Below the pieces are notes generated by a model. It had not been told where the DNA came from, searched no databases, and saw only the letters and a list, made by a program, of their open reading frames with translations. The translations under genes and the position numbers were made by a program. Below are positions 7,681 to 16,089 of a stretch of DNA of 64,000 bases, in pieces. Every line of letters starts with the position of its first letter. The stretch's first letter is position 1. Origin of the DNA: an uncultured Lachnospiraceae bacterium (GTDB lineage Bacteria; Bacillota; Clostridia; Lachnospirales; Lachnospiraceae); contig CAJUGD010000005.1 of the NCBI GenBank assembly GCA_910586205.1, positions 101,661 through 165,660 on the forward strand, in the 5' to 3' direction.

Positions 7681-8214
7681 ATGGATATCGGTTTAAAATT
7701 AAAGGAACTCCGGGTATTAAAGGGTCTTACCCAGGAGGAGCTTGCTGACCGTTCCGAGCTGTCCAAGGGATTTATTTCCCAGGTAGAGCGGAACCTGACA
7801 TCCCCCTCCATTGCAACCCTGACAGATATTCTTCAATGTCTGGGCACCACTTTAGGCGAGTTTTTTTATGAAAGCCCTGACGAGCAGATCGTATTCGGAA
7901 AGTCAGACTATTTTGAAAAATACGATCCGGAACTAAAAAACGAAATCAAGTGGATCATTCCGAACGCCCAGAAAAATGTGATGGAACCGATTCTTCTGAC
8001 CTTAGAGGCAGGCGGAGAGACCTATCCGGATAATCCCCATGAAGGAGAGGAATTTGGCTATGTGCTGCAGGGCTCTGTTGCCATCCATATCGGTAATCAG
8101 GTTTTTCGGGCAAAAAAAGGAGAATCCTTTTATTTTGTCCCAGACAAAAAGCATTTTCTTTCCAGCAAAGCAGGAGCTGTCTTATTGTGGGTCAGCTCAC
8201 CGCCGAGCTTTTAA
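7681..8214 (+). CDS. XRE-family regulator with C-terminal cupin (PuuR-like)
   Basis: The 177-residue protein has an N-terminal helix-turn-helix of the XRE/Cro type (residues about 5-62, LKELRVLKGLTQEELADRS and SKGFISQVERN) and a C-terminal cupin barrel (about 105-175, with HEGEEFGYVLQGS and the GESFYF segment). This design is common in regulators of polyamine and amino-acid genes, where the cupin senses a small ligand. The ATG at 7681 follows GGGAGG by 6 bases; a start 21 bases upstream lacks a ribosome site. The gene lies about 110 bases before potA in the same direction, so it probably controls the polyamine importer and itself. Confidence 0.88.
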   Translation: MDIGLKLKELRVLKGLTQEELADRSELSKGFISQVERNLTSPSIATLTDILQCLGTTLGEFFYESPDEQIVFGKSDYFEKYDPELKNEIKWIIPNAQKNVMEPILLTLEAGGETYPDNPHEGEEFGYVLQGSVAIHIGNQVFRAKKGESFYFVPDKKHFLSSKAGAVLLWVSSPPSF

Positions 8215-8325
8215 AGTTGGCTATTTTCATAATCAGCCGGAAATATTATTATGTCGGATCCTGCTGCCTTTACTTTTACGTAGAAATACATTCCCAGGTT
8301 TCCAGATACATAGGAGGAATATACT

Positions 8326-9402
8326 ATGAGCCAGCCCTTGATTGATTTAAGAAACATTTCCAAAAGCTTTGACGGAACTGTTGTTTTAGATGATCTGAAT
8401 CTCTCTGTGGCGGAGAATACCTTTGTGACCCTGTTAGGCCCCAGCGGCTGCGGCAAAACCACCACCCTGCGGATCATAGGCGGTTTTGAGACTGCCGATC
8501 AAGGACAGGTGATCTTCGACGGTGAGGATATAAGCAAGCTTCCGCCAAACAAGCGCCAGCTTAATACCGTATTCCAAAAATACGCCCTGTTTTCCCATAT
8601 GAACATTGCGGAAAACATTGCTTTTGGCTTAAAGATCAAAGGCAAATCAAAATCCTACATCCAGGATAAGATTCAATATGCTTTAAAGCTGGTAAACTTA
8701 GACGGCTATGAGAACCGTTCTGTCAGTTCCTTAAGCGGAGGACAGCAGCAGCGAATCGCCATTGCCCGGGCCATTGTAAACGAACCCCGCGTTCTGCTTT
8801 TAGACGAGCCGTTAGGCGCTCTTGACCTAAAGCTGCGTCAGGATATGCAATATGAACTGATCCGCCTAAAAAATGAGCTGGGTATCACGTTTATCTATGT
8901 GACCCATGATCAGGAGGAGGCTCTTACCATGTCTGATACCATTGTTGTCATGAACCAGGGGTATATTCAGCAGATGGGCACTCCCGAGCAGATCTACAAT
9001 GAACCGGAAAATGCCTTTGTAGCAGATTTCATCGGGGAAAGCAATATTGTTCCAGGTATTATGATACGAGATGAGCTGGTAGAGATCTTCGGCGCACGCT
9101 TTGCCTGTGTGGATAAAGGCTTTGGCAGCAACCGGCCTGTAGATGTGGTAATCCGGCCGGAGGATATTGATCTGGTAGAACCTTCTGCCGGAACTCTTAC
9201 CGGAGTGTGCACTCATCTGATCTTTAAGGGCGTACACTATGAGATGGAGGTAACGACTCCTGATGGTTTTGAATGGCTGGTTCACAGCACAGACCTTTGC
9301 CCTGTGGGCAAGGAAGTAGGCATTCATGTGGATCCCTTTGATATCCAGATTATGAATAAACCTGCTTCAGAGGATGAGGAGGCCGTGGGAGTCAATGAGT
9401 AA
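8326..9402 (+). CDS. potA: Spermidine/putrescine ABC transporter, ATP-binding protein
   Basis: The 358-residue protein powers polyamine import from the inner face of the membrane. It has Walker A GPSGCGKTT (near 39), the signature LSGGQQQR (near 138), Walker B VLLLDEPLGALD, the H-loop THDQEEAL and a C-terminal TOBE-like regulatory domain (about 270-350, VIRPEDIDL). AGGAGG precedes the ATG. It is the first gene of a potABCD set and overlaps potB by 8 bases. PotA rather than another MalK-type ATPase is supported by the neighbouring permeases and PotD. Confidence 0.95.
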   Translation: MSQPLIDLRNISKSFDGTVVLDDLNLSVAENTFVTLLGPSGCGKTTTLRIIGGFETADQGQVIFDGEDISKLPPNKRQLNTVFQKYALFSHMNIAENIAFGLKIKGKSKSYIQDKIQYALKLVNLDGYENRSVSSLSGGQQQRIAIARAIVNEPRVLLLDEPLGALDLKLRQDMQYELIRLKNELGITFIYVTHDQEEALTMSDTIVVMNQGYIQQMGTPEQIYNEPENAFVADFIGESNIVPGIMIRDELVEIFGARFACVDKGFGSNRPVDVVIRPEDIDLVEPSAGTLTGVCTHLIFKGVHYEMEVTTPDGFEWLVHSTDLCPVGKEVGIHVDPFDIQIMNKPASEDEEAVGVNE

Positions 9403-10207
9403 GAAACTATTAGCCGCACCCTATCTGGTATGGATGGCAGGCTTTATTATCATTCCGTTAGCGCTGATTGTATATTATGGACTTACAGACCGGGATGGTG
9501 CTTTTACCATTGCAAATGTAGCATCCATCGGCACTCCGGAACATGTAAAAGCTTTGTGGCTGTCTCTTTGGCTGTCCTTAATCAGCACTGTTGTCTGTCT
9601 GATCCTTGCCTATCCTCTGGCCATGATCTTGCGGAATCGAGGCATAGGACGGGGAAGTTTTATTGTATTTATCTTCATCCTTCCCATGTGGATGAATTTC
9701 CTGCTGCGTACCATGGCATGGCAGACTCTGTTGGAGAAGAACGGTGTGATCAATGGAATATTATCTCTTTTACACCTTCCTGGACAGAGCCTTATTAATA
9801 CTCCCGGCGCTATTATTTTAGGTATGGTTTATAACTTTCTGCCTTTTATGGTACTGCCGATTTACAATGTGCTCTGCAAGATTGATGACGATACGATCAA
9901 TGCAGCGCGGGATTTAGGGGCAAATTCATTACAAATCCTGCTTCGGATCTGGTTTCCTTTAAGCGTTCCTGGGATTATCAGCGGTATTACCATGGTATTT
10001 GTCCCGGCGCTTACTACCTTTGTTATCTCTAACCTGTTAGGAGGAAGCAAGATTCTTCTGATAGGGAATGTGATCGAACAGGAATTTACCAAAGGAAGCA
10101 ACTGGCATTTAGGTTCCGGTCTTTCCCTGGTACTGATGGTCTTTATTCTTATCAGTATGGCAGTTATTGCCAAGTATGATAAAAACGGAGAAGGGAGTGC
10201 ATTCTAA
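9395..10207 (+). CDS. potB: Spermidine/putrescine ABC transporter permease PotB
   Basis: The 270-residue protein has about six membrane helices and the EAA loop of binding-protein-dependent permeases (AARDLGANSLQILLRIWFPLSVPGI). The ATG at 9395 overlaps the potA stop; GGGAG and an upstream GAGGAGG can serve as ribosome sites. A longer start at 9374 is possible but has a poor site. It partners PotC to form the membrane pore. Its stop overlaps the potC start (TAATG), suggesting coupled translation. Confidence 0.94.
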   Translation: MSKKLLAAPYLVWMAGFIIIPLALIVYYGLTDRDGAFTIANVASIGTPEHVKALWLSLWLSLISTVVCLILAYPLAMILRNRGIGRGSFIVFIFILPMWMNFLLRTMAWQTLLEKNGVINGILSLLHLPGQSLINTPGAIILGMVYNFLPFMVLPIYNVLCKIDDDTINAARDLGANSLQILLRIWFPLSVPGIISGITMVFVPALTTFVISNLLGGSKILLIGNVIEQEFTKGSNWHLGSGLSLVLMVFILISMAVIAKYDKNGEGSAF

Positions 10208-11007
10208 TGAACAGGCTGCGGCGTTTTCTCAGACGGACTTGGCAGGACTTTTACCTGGTGCTGATTATGGTCTTTTTGTATGCTCCCATTGCAACCATGA
10301 TGGTTCTGTCCTTTAATTCCTCCAAATCCCGCACCCAATGGGGCGGATTTACACTTCGGTGGTACGCGGATATGTTTGCCAGCCGTAATATTATAGCAGC
10401 CCTGCACAACACGCTGCTGATTGCTTTTCTCTCTGCCCTTATCGCTACCGTGATCGGGGTGGCTGCCTGTATTGCCATTAATACTATGAAGCCGGTACAC
10501 AAAGCCATTGTAATGGGAATCACCAATATTCCCATGCTTAACGCAGATATTGTTACCGGGATTTCCCTTATGCTGGCATTCATTGCTTTTGGAATATCCT
10601 TAGGCTTTAAAACTATCCTGATTGCTCATATTACTTTTAATATTCCTTATGTAATTTTAAGTGTAATGCCTAAGCTAAAGCAGACAAACCGATCCACTTA
10701 TGAGGCTGCTATGGATTTAGGAGCCGGTCCTGTATTTGCCTTTTTTAAAGTGGTCTTTCCGGATATTCTGCCTGGTGTTCTGTCCGGATTTTTGCTGGCC
10801 TTCACCATGTCCTTAGATGATTTTATTATCACACATTTTACAAAAGGAGCAGGTATTAATACCCTTTCTACTCTTATATACAGTGAAGTGCGCCGGGGCA
10901 TCCGGCCTTCCATGTATGCTCTTTCTACGGTGATTTTTCTGACAGTGCTTACACTGCTGATATTCACTAATTTTGCCCCTCGAAAGAAAGCGGAAAAAAG
11001 GGTTTAA
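10207..11007 (+). CDS. potC: Spermidine/putrescine ABC transporter permease PotC
   Basis: The 266-residue protein is the second permease of the importer. It opens with a basic segment followed by LVLIMVFLYAPIATMMVLSFN, has about six membrane helices, and contains the EAA loop (YEAAMDLGAGPVFAFFKVVFPDILPG). FTMSLDDFIITHFTKGAG is a typical PotC stretch. Translation is probably coupled to potB, whose stop codon it overlaps. potD follows after 38 bases. Confidence 0.95.
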   Translation: MNRLRRFLRRTWQDFYLVLIMVFLYAPIATMMVLSFNSSKSRTQWGGFTLRWYADMFASRNIIAALHNTLLIAFLSALIATVIGVAACIAINTMKPVHKAIVMGITNIPMLNADIVTGISLMLAFIAFGISLGFKTILIAHITFNIPYVILSVMPKLKQTNRSTYEAAMDLGAGPVFAFFKVVFPDILPGVLSGFLLAFTMSLDDFIITHFTKGAGINTLSTLIYSEVRRGIRPSMYALSTVIFLTVLTLLIFTNFAPRKKAEKRV

Positions 11008-11045
11008 TATTTTTATTATATAAAAGAATATTAGGAGGAGTTTTT

Positions 11046-12191
11046 ATGAAAAAAAGATTGATTGTATGTGGTTTTGCGGCTGCTTTCATAGCCGTTCTGC
11101 TGACTGGCTGCGGCGGCAAAACTTCCGGCGGCGGAACCTCTGACAACAGTGCTGCTCCCGCAGAAGGCAGCAAGGAGGAAGAAGAATCCTCAGATGAATT
11201 ATATGTATACAACTGGGGTGAGTATATAGACGAGGCTGTTATTGACCAGTTTGAGGATGAAACCGGAATCCGGGTCATATATGATCTGTTTGAAACCAAT
11301 GAAGAAATGTATCCTATCATTGAAGCCGGAGCCGTCACCTATGATGCGGTCTGTCCCTCTGATTACATGATACAGAAAATGATAGAGAATAATCTTCTGG
11401 CAGAAATTAATTTCGATAACATATCCAACCTTAACCAGATTGACCCTGCCTACCTGGAAATGTCCAAGTCCTTTGACCCGGAAAACAAATATTCCGTACC
11501 TTACTGCTGGGGAACCGTAGGTATTTTATATAATACCAAACGCCTTGAGGAGCTGGGCGTCACACCGCCTACCAAATGGTCGGATCTGTGGGATGAAAAG
11601 CTGAGCGGTGAAATATTAATGCAGGACAGTGTCCGGGATGCTTTTATGGTTGCATTGAAAAAAGACGGCTTTTCCATGAACAGCTCAGACGAAGGTGAGC
11701 TTGAGCAGGCAAAGCAGGCTCTGATTGACCAAAAACCTTTGGTACAGGCATATGTCATTGACCAGGTAAGAGATAAAATGATCGGAGGAGAGGCCGCTGT
11801 AGGTGTAATCTATTCCGGTGAAATGCTTTATATCCAGGAGGAGGTGGCAAACCTGGGATTAGATTATTCTCTGGAATATGTAATTCCACAGGAAGGCACA
11901 AACCTTTGGCTGGATTCATGGGTAATTCCAAAAAATGCCAAAAATAAGACAAATGCTGAAAAATGGATTGATTTCCTCTGCCGTCCGGAGATTGCCAAAG
12001 CCAACTTTGAATATATTACTTATCCTACACCCAATAAAGGAGCCTTTGATCTGTTGGATGAAGACCTGCAAAATAACAAATCCGTATTTCCGGATAAGGA
12101 TTCACTGGTAAACTGTGAAGTATTCCGCTATTTGGGAGATGATGTGGATTCTGTTTATAATGATCTTTGGAAAGAGGTTAAATCCAATTAA
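11046..12191 (+). CDS. potD: Spermidine/putrescine-binding lipoprotein
   Basis: The 381-residue product has a signal sequence ending in lipobox LTGC (Cys about 22), so it is a membrane-anchored extracellular binding protein. After a short Ser/Glu-rich linker the mature domain starts LYVYNWGEYID, the hallmark of PotD/PotF proteins. It continues with YDAVCPSDYMI, GTVGILYNTK, MQDSVRDAF and LWLDSWVIPKNAKN, all familiar from the family. It captures polyamine and delivers it to PotBC. AGGAGG lies before the ATG. It ends the potABCD operon. Confidence 0.96.
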   Translation: MKKRLIVCGFAAAFIAVLLTGCGGKTSGGGTSDNSAAPAEGSKEEEESSDELYVYNWGEYIDEAVIDQFEDETGIRVIYDLFETNEEMYPIIEAGAVTYDAVCPSDYMIQKMIENNLLAEINFDNISNLNQIDPAYLEMSKSFDPENKYSVPYCWGTVGILYNTKRLEELGVTPPTKWSDLWDEKLSGEILMQDSVRDAFMVALKKDGFSMNSSDEGELEQAKQALIDQKPLVQAYVIDQVRDKMIGGEAAVGVIYSGEMLYIQEEVANLGLDYSLEYVIPQEGTNLWLDSWVIPKNAKNKTNAEKWIDFLCRPEIAKANFEYITYPTPNKGAFDLLDEDLQNNKSVFPDKDSLVNCEVFRYLGDDVDSVYNDLWKEVKSN

Positions 12192-12275
12192 AGGACAGCA
12201 TATTTCATGCATACCTTTGGTAAAATGCATATTTTTTCACAAGCCGCACATACTACCTTCATAGGAGGTGGCATT

Positions 12276-12491
12276 ATGAGAAATAAAGCTTTAGATTACA
12301 CAGCTTTAACCCTGGCTATTATCGGTGCAGTAAACTGGGGACTGATTGGATTTTTTGACTTTAATCTGGTGGCTTCCATCTTCGGAGGCATGAGCTGGAT
12401 TTCCCGAATCATCTACGGCCTGGTAGGATTGTGCGGACTTTATCTTATCAGCTTTTATATGCAGAATAATGATGTCCGCACACAATCTTAA
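12276..12491 (+). CDS. DUF378 small membrane protein
   Basis: The 71-residue protein has two membrane helices: LDYTALTLAIIGAVNWGLIGFF and a second centred on IIYGLVGLCGLYLISFY. The sequence IGAVNWGLIG followed by a short D.NLV loop is characteristic of DUF378 (YuzA-like). The ATG at 12276 follows AGGAGGTG; longer upstream starts lack a site. Function is unknown in the family. It follows potD by 84 bases and precedes a strong terminator. Confidence 0.88.
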   Translation: MRNKALDYTALTLAIIGAVNWGLIGFFDFNLVASIFGGMSWISRIIYGLVGLCGLYLISFYMQNNDVRTQS

Positions 12492-12508
12492 ATGTAAATC
12501 CATGCATG

Positions 12509-12550
12509 GGCAGCAACCTTCTTAATCTTTAAGAGGCTGCTGCCTTTTTT
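12509..12550 (+). terminator. Rho-independent terminator after the DUF378 gene
   Basis: GGCAGCAACCTTCTTAA pairs with TTAAGAGGCTGCTGCC, with one mismatch and one bulge, and is followed at once by TTTTTT. Confidence 0.9.
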
Positions 12551-12626
12551 CTGTTTCTACTGTTTTTTTCTTCCTGTTTGTGATAAAATGTAGCCACAGA
12601 AATCTTAAATCCACGGAGGTTTTTAT

Positions 12627-13337
12627 ATGAAAATAACGTATATTCATCACAGCAGTTTTCTTGCAGAGCTGGAACGATTGTATCTGTTGTTTGATTATAT
12701 TAAGGGACCACTTCCTGAGCTTCTGCCGGACAAGGAGCTTCTTGTTTTTGTCAGCCACCGGCATGAAGATCATTTCTCACAGAACATATGGACGCTGGCT
12801 GATAAACATCCCAAAATCCGTTATATTCTGTCTGACGATATTTGGCAGAACCGGGTGCCGGAAAAGCATTTCTGCAGAACAGAATATATAGATCCAGGAA
12901 GTTCCTTATCTCTTTTAGAGGGAGGCGGCGTCCGCATTACTGCCTTCCGCTCCACGGATGAAGGCGTGGCCTTTTTGGCGGAGCATGATGGACATGTTCT
13001 GTACCATGCAGGAGACTTAAATAACTGGAGATGGAACGGAGAGTCAAAGGCCTGGAATAACAATATGAATGCCAATTATCATCGGGAATTGGAGAACATC
13101 CGCCAGTGTGGGATGATTCCCGAAGCTGCCATGCTTCCCTTAGATGGACGGCAGGAAGAATGGTTTTACTTAGGACTCCACGAATTTATGGAAACCGTGG
13201 GAGCTAAAATGGTATTTCCCATGCATTTTTGGGAGGATTACGAAATCATTAACCGCTTAAAAAGCCTTCCCTGCTCAGAATCCTACCGGGATAAGATCAC
13301 TGATATCCGGTATGAAGGCCAAAGCTTTCAGATTTGA
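12627..13337 (+). CDS. Metallo-beta-lactamase fold hydrolase
   Basis: The 236-residue protein starts MKITYIHHSSFLAE, like UlaG/YtkL-type MBL proteins. It carries the metal motif H-R-H-E-D-H (His 44, His 46, Asp 48, His 49), a second ligand region YHAGDLNNW and a C-terminal VFPMHFWEDY with a metal-type His. It is therefore a soluble, probably two-metal hydrolase; the substrate cannot be told. GGAGG precedes the ATG. The next gene begins 17 bases after its stop, so it heads a short run with the ThrE-type genes and pyrC. Confidence 0.85.
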   Translation: MKITYIHHSSFLAELERLYLLFDYIKGPLPELLPDKELLVFVSHRHEDHFSQNIWTLADKHPKIRYILSDDIWQNRVPEKHFCRTEYIDPGSSLSLLEGGGVRITAFRSTDEGVAFLAEHDGHVLYHAGDLNNWRWNGESKAWNNNMNANYHRELENIRQCGMIPEAAMLPLDGRQEEWFYLGLHEFMETVGAKMVFPMHFWEDYEIINRLKSLPCSESYRDKITDIRYEGQSFQI

Positions 13338-13354
13338 AAGGAAGATCCTTATTT

Positions 13355-14143
13355 ATGGAACATTCAAAACAAGATCGGGAAATTCTTTTAGCGGCATTGG
13401 AGGCCGGAAAGCTTCTTTTGGAAAATGGGGCAGAGATCTTCCGGGTTGAAGAAACCATTTACCGGATCTGCAAACACTTTGGACTTACCTCTGCCAGCGC
13501 TTTTGTGCTCAGCAACGGCATCTTCCTTACTTCAGGGGATGAGAATGAAAGTGAGACCCAGTTTGCCAAGGTACTGCTGATCCCCGTCAACCGTGCCAAC
13601 TTAGGACGTGTGGCAGAGGTAAACCAGCTTTCCCGCCAAATCGAAAACGGCGATTTTACTGCAGAACAGGTACGGCAGGAACTAAAGCGAATCCAGCAGA
13701 TGCCGGAATATCCGGAAAGGCTTCAGATTATTTCTGCAGGTATTTCCGGGGCATGCTTTAGTTATCTTTTTGGAGGAGGATGGCTGGACGGCCTCTGCAC
13801 AGTGGGAATCGGCATGGTGCTTTACTGGTATTTGCTGAAAATCGGAAAGCCTCACTTTTCTAAGATTGTCTGTAATATTTTGGGAAGCGCCCTTGTAGCC
13901 CTGTTAAGCATTATCTGCCACAGACTTTTTGCAGGCACCCGCTTAGAATCCATGCTGGTAGGGGGAATCATCATCATGGTGCCAGGTGTTCCTTTTACCA
14001 ATGCTATCCGGGATATGGCGGACGGCGATTATATTTCCGGCTCCGTCCGTATGCTGGATGCAATTTTAGTATTCTTTTGTATTGCCATGGGGGCAGGCTT
14101 TATGATGGCAATCTATAACGGCATTACCGGCGTGATTTTGTGA
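13355..14143 (+). CDS. Threonine/serine exporter family, large half (DUF1212/ThrE N-terminal part)
   Basis: The 262-residue protein has a soluble N-terminal domain (LLAALEAGKLLLENGAEIFRVEETI and SNGIFLT) followed by about five membrane helices with GGIIIMVPGVPFTNAIRD. This is the ThrE-type layout in which one exporter is split into two adjacent genes. The ATG at 13355 follows AAAGGAAG; a TTG at 13334 would add 7 residues. The second half follows after 49 bases. ThrE exports threonine and serine in Corynebacterium; the substrate in this lineage is an inference. Confidence 0.88.
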   Translation: MEHSKQDREILLAALEAGKLLLENGAEIFRVEETIYRICKHFGLTSASAFVLSNGIFLTSGDENESETQFAKVLLIPVNRANLGRVAEVNQLSRQIENGDFTAEQVRQELKRIQQMPEYPERLQIISAGISGACFSYLFGGGWLDGLCTVGIGMVLYWYLLKIGKPHFSKIVCNILGSALVALLSIICHRLFAGTRLESMLVGGIIIMVPGVPFTNAIRDMADGDYISGSVRMLDAILVFFCIAMGAGFMMAIYNGITGVIL

Positions 14144-14192
14144 AACATACAAAACCATTGGCCAACCATAATCGGAAAGGAGCTCTGTACTC

Positions 14193-14642
14193 ATGATAAG
14201 ATTAATCCTGCAGGTACTGGCCGCTGCCGTGGGAACCATGGGATTTTCCCTGCTGTTTGGGGTGCCTGCACGCTACTATCCCTACTGTGGAACAATAGGC
14301 GGTATCGGATGGCTGATCTATCTTTGTCTTCAGCCGGTTTCCTCTGCTGCCGTTGCCACCTTTTGTGCCACTGTGGCAGTCATACTGCTGTCACGATGGT
14401 TTGCTGTCCGGAAGCGTTGTCCGGCCACCTTATTCCTGATCTCAGGAATTTTCCCATTAGTGCCGGGAGCCGGTATCTACTGGGCTGCTTATTATACGGT
14501 GAACAACCAGCTTTCCATGGCTCTGGAAACCGGCTTTGGAGCTGTCAAATCTGCTGTTGCCATTGTATTGGGAATCGTATTTGTATTTGAATTGCCGGAA
14601 AAGTGGTTCCATATATTTATTTTAGGGAGGTTACAATCATGA
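14193..14642 (+). CDS. Threonine/serine exporter family, small half (DUF3815/ThrE-2)
   Basis: The 149-residue protein is almost all membrane helix (about four or five segments) and includes FSLLFGVPARYYPYCGTIGGIGW and FPLVPGAGIYW, which match the ThrE_2 part. It pairs with the larger gene just upstream to make one complete ThrE-like transporter. GGAGC precedes its ATG. Its TGA stop overlaps the pyrC ATG (ATGA), so the two are translationally coupled even though their functions look unrelated. Confidence 0.88.
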   Translation: MIRLILQVLAAAVGTMGFSLLFGVPARYYPYCGTIGGIGWLIYLCLQPVSSAAVATFCATVAVILLSRWFAVRKRCPATLFLISGIFPLVPGAGIYWAAYYTVNNQLSMALETGFGAVKSAVAIVLGIVFVFELPEKWFHIFILGRLQS

Positions 14643-15907
14643 TTTTTATTCAAAACGGCAGAGTTCTTGACCCAAAATCCAAAACAGATATAGTAATGGA
14701 TCTTGTGATTGATGATGGAAAAATCATTGCCATGGAATCCGGCAGCAAGCCTTCACAAGAGGATCTTGTCATTGATGCCGCTGGTCTGGCCGTGGCGCCT
14801 GGCCTTATTGATGTTCATGTACATTTTCGGGATCCGGGGCTTACGTATAAAGAAGATATTCAAATCGGAGCCTTGGCAGCGGCAAAAGGAGGTTTTACCA
14901 CGGTTGTCTGTATGGCCAACACCCGTCCTCCTGTGGATAACCCGAAAACCCTGGAATATGTTCTCTGTGAAGGCAGAAAGACAGGAATCAATGTACTGTC
15001 TGCTGCCGCTATTACAGTCGGCATGAAGGGCAGCGAACTGGTCAATATGGAGGAATTAAAAAAACTGGGTGCAGTCGGATTTACAGATGACGGAATGCCC
15101 ATTCTGGATTCCTCTTTAGCCAAACGCGCCATGGAGGAAGCGGCCCGTCTGAATGTTCCCTTAAGCTTTCATGAGGAGGATCCTGCTTTTATAGAAAATA
15201 ACGGTATTAATCAAGGTGCAGTATCCCGTCAGCTCGACATCGGCGGCTCTCCTGCTTTGGCAGAGGATATAATGGTTGCGCGGGATTGTATGCTGGCGCT
15301 TCATACAGGAGCTGTTATTGAAATCCAGCATATCAGCTCAGGAAATTCTGTCCGCATGGTCAGGCTGGCCAAGCAGATGGGAGCAAAGATCATGGCTGAG
15401 GTAACGCCTCATCATTTCTCCCTGGACGAATCTGCACTCTTGAAGCATGGAACCCTTGCCAAGATGAATCCCCCTCTCCGCACAGAGTTAGACCGGGAGG
15501 AGATACTTCACGGACTTCAGGACAATACGATTGATATTATTGCCACTGACCATGCTCCCCACAGCTCAGAAGAAAAATCCCGTCCTTTCACAGAAGCTCC
15601 CAGCGGCATTATCGGTCTGGAGACTTCCCTTGCACTGGGCATTACCAATTTGGTTCATCCCGGACATTTATCCCTTCTGCAGCTCATAGAGAAAATGAGC
15701 CTGAACCCTGCCCGGCTTTATAGTCTGGATAAAGGCTATCTTGCCCCCGGAGCAGATGCTGACATAGTTATTTTTGATCCCAATGAGCTGTGGACCGTAA
15801 CAGATTTTATTTCTAAGTCCTCTAATTCTCCATTTATAGGAGAAAGGCTTTTTGGTAAGGTCAAATACACAATCTGCAGCGGAAAAATGGTCTATGGCGT
15901 AAGTTGA
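14639..15907 (+). CDS. pyrC: Dihydroorotase, class I
   Basis: The enzyme closes carbamoyl aspartate to dihydroorotate in pyrimidine synthesis. The 422-residue product carries the amidohydrolase metal motif DVHVHFRDPG (His near 60 and 62), EVTPHHFSLDE, KMNPPLR, the catalytic ATDHAPHS and GLETSL. It fits class I (PyrC of Gram-positives, about 425 residues). The ATG at 14639 overlaps the preceding stop and follows AGGGAGG; upstream in-frame starts would reach far into the previous gene. No other pyr genes are in the window. Confidence 0.95.
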   Translation: MIFIQNGRVLDPKSKTDIVMDLVIDDGKIIAMESGSKPSQEDLVIDAAGLAVAPGLIDVHVHFRDPGLTYKEDIQIGALAAAKGGFTTVVCMANTRPPVDNPKTLEYVLCEGRKTGINVLSAAAITVGMKGSELVNMEELKKLGAVGFTDDGMPILDSSLAKRAMEEAARLNVPLSFHEEDPAFIENNGINQGAVSRQLDIGGSPALAEDIMVARDCMLALHTGAVIEIQHISSGNSVRMVRLAKQMGAKIMAEVTPHHFSLDESALLKHGTLAKMNPPLRTELDREEILHGLQDNTIDIIATDHAPHSSEEKSRPFTEAPSGIIGLETSLALGITNLVHPGHLSLLQLIEKMSLNPARLYSLDKGYLAPGADADIVIFDPNELWTVTDFISKSSNSPFIGERLFGKVKYTICSGKMVYGVS

Positions 15908-15908
15908 G

Positions 15909-15932
15909 AGAGGGGCTTTTGCTCCTCTTTTA
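15909..15932 (+). terminator. Terminator after pyrC
   Basis: AGAGGGGC (15909-15916) pairs with GCTCCTCT (15921-15928) across a TTTT loop with one wobble, followed by TTTA. Confidence 0.75.
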
Positions 15933-16018
15933 TGTTGGCTCAAAAATACCTTAAATCGAATCCAATCTCTATTTATTTGTATAAGTTGTCTTTTTTATGA
16001 ATATAGTTTATAGTATAA

Positions 16019-16043
16019 AAAACAGCGCCGCCTTCGCTGTTTT
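16019..16043. terminator. Hairpin upstream of the DUF885 gene
   Basis: AAAACAGCG (16019-16027) and CGCTGTTTT (16035-16043) are exact reverse complements with a 7-base loop. The flanking A and T runs would let it act as a terminator on both strands. It may end residual pyrC transcription or act as an attenuator before the DUF885 gene. Confidence 0.6.
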
Positions 16044-16089
16044 CAGAACCAACATAAATTAAGTATAAAAACATCTTGGAGGATGTCCC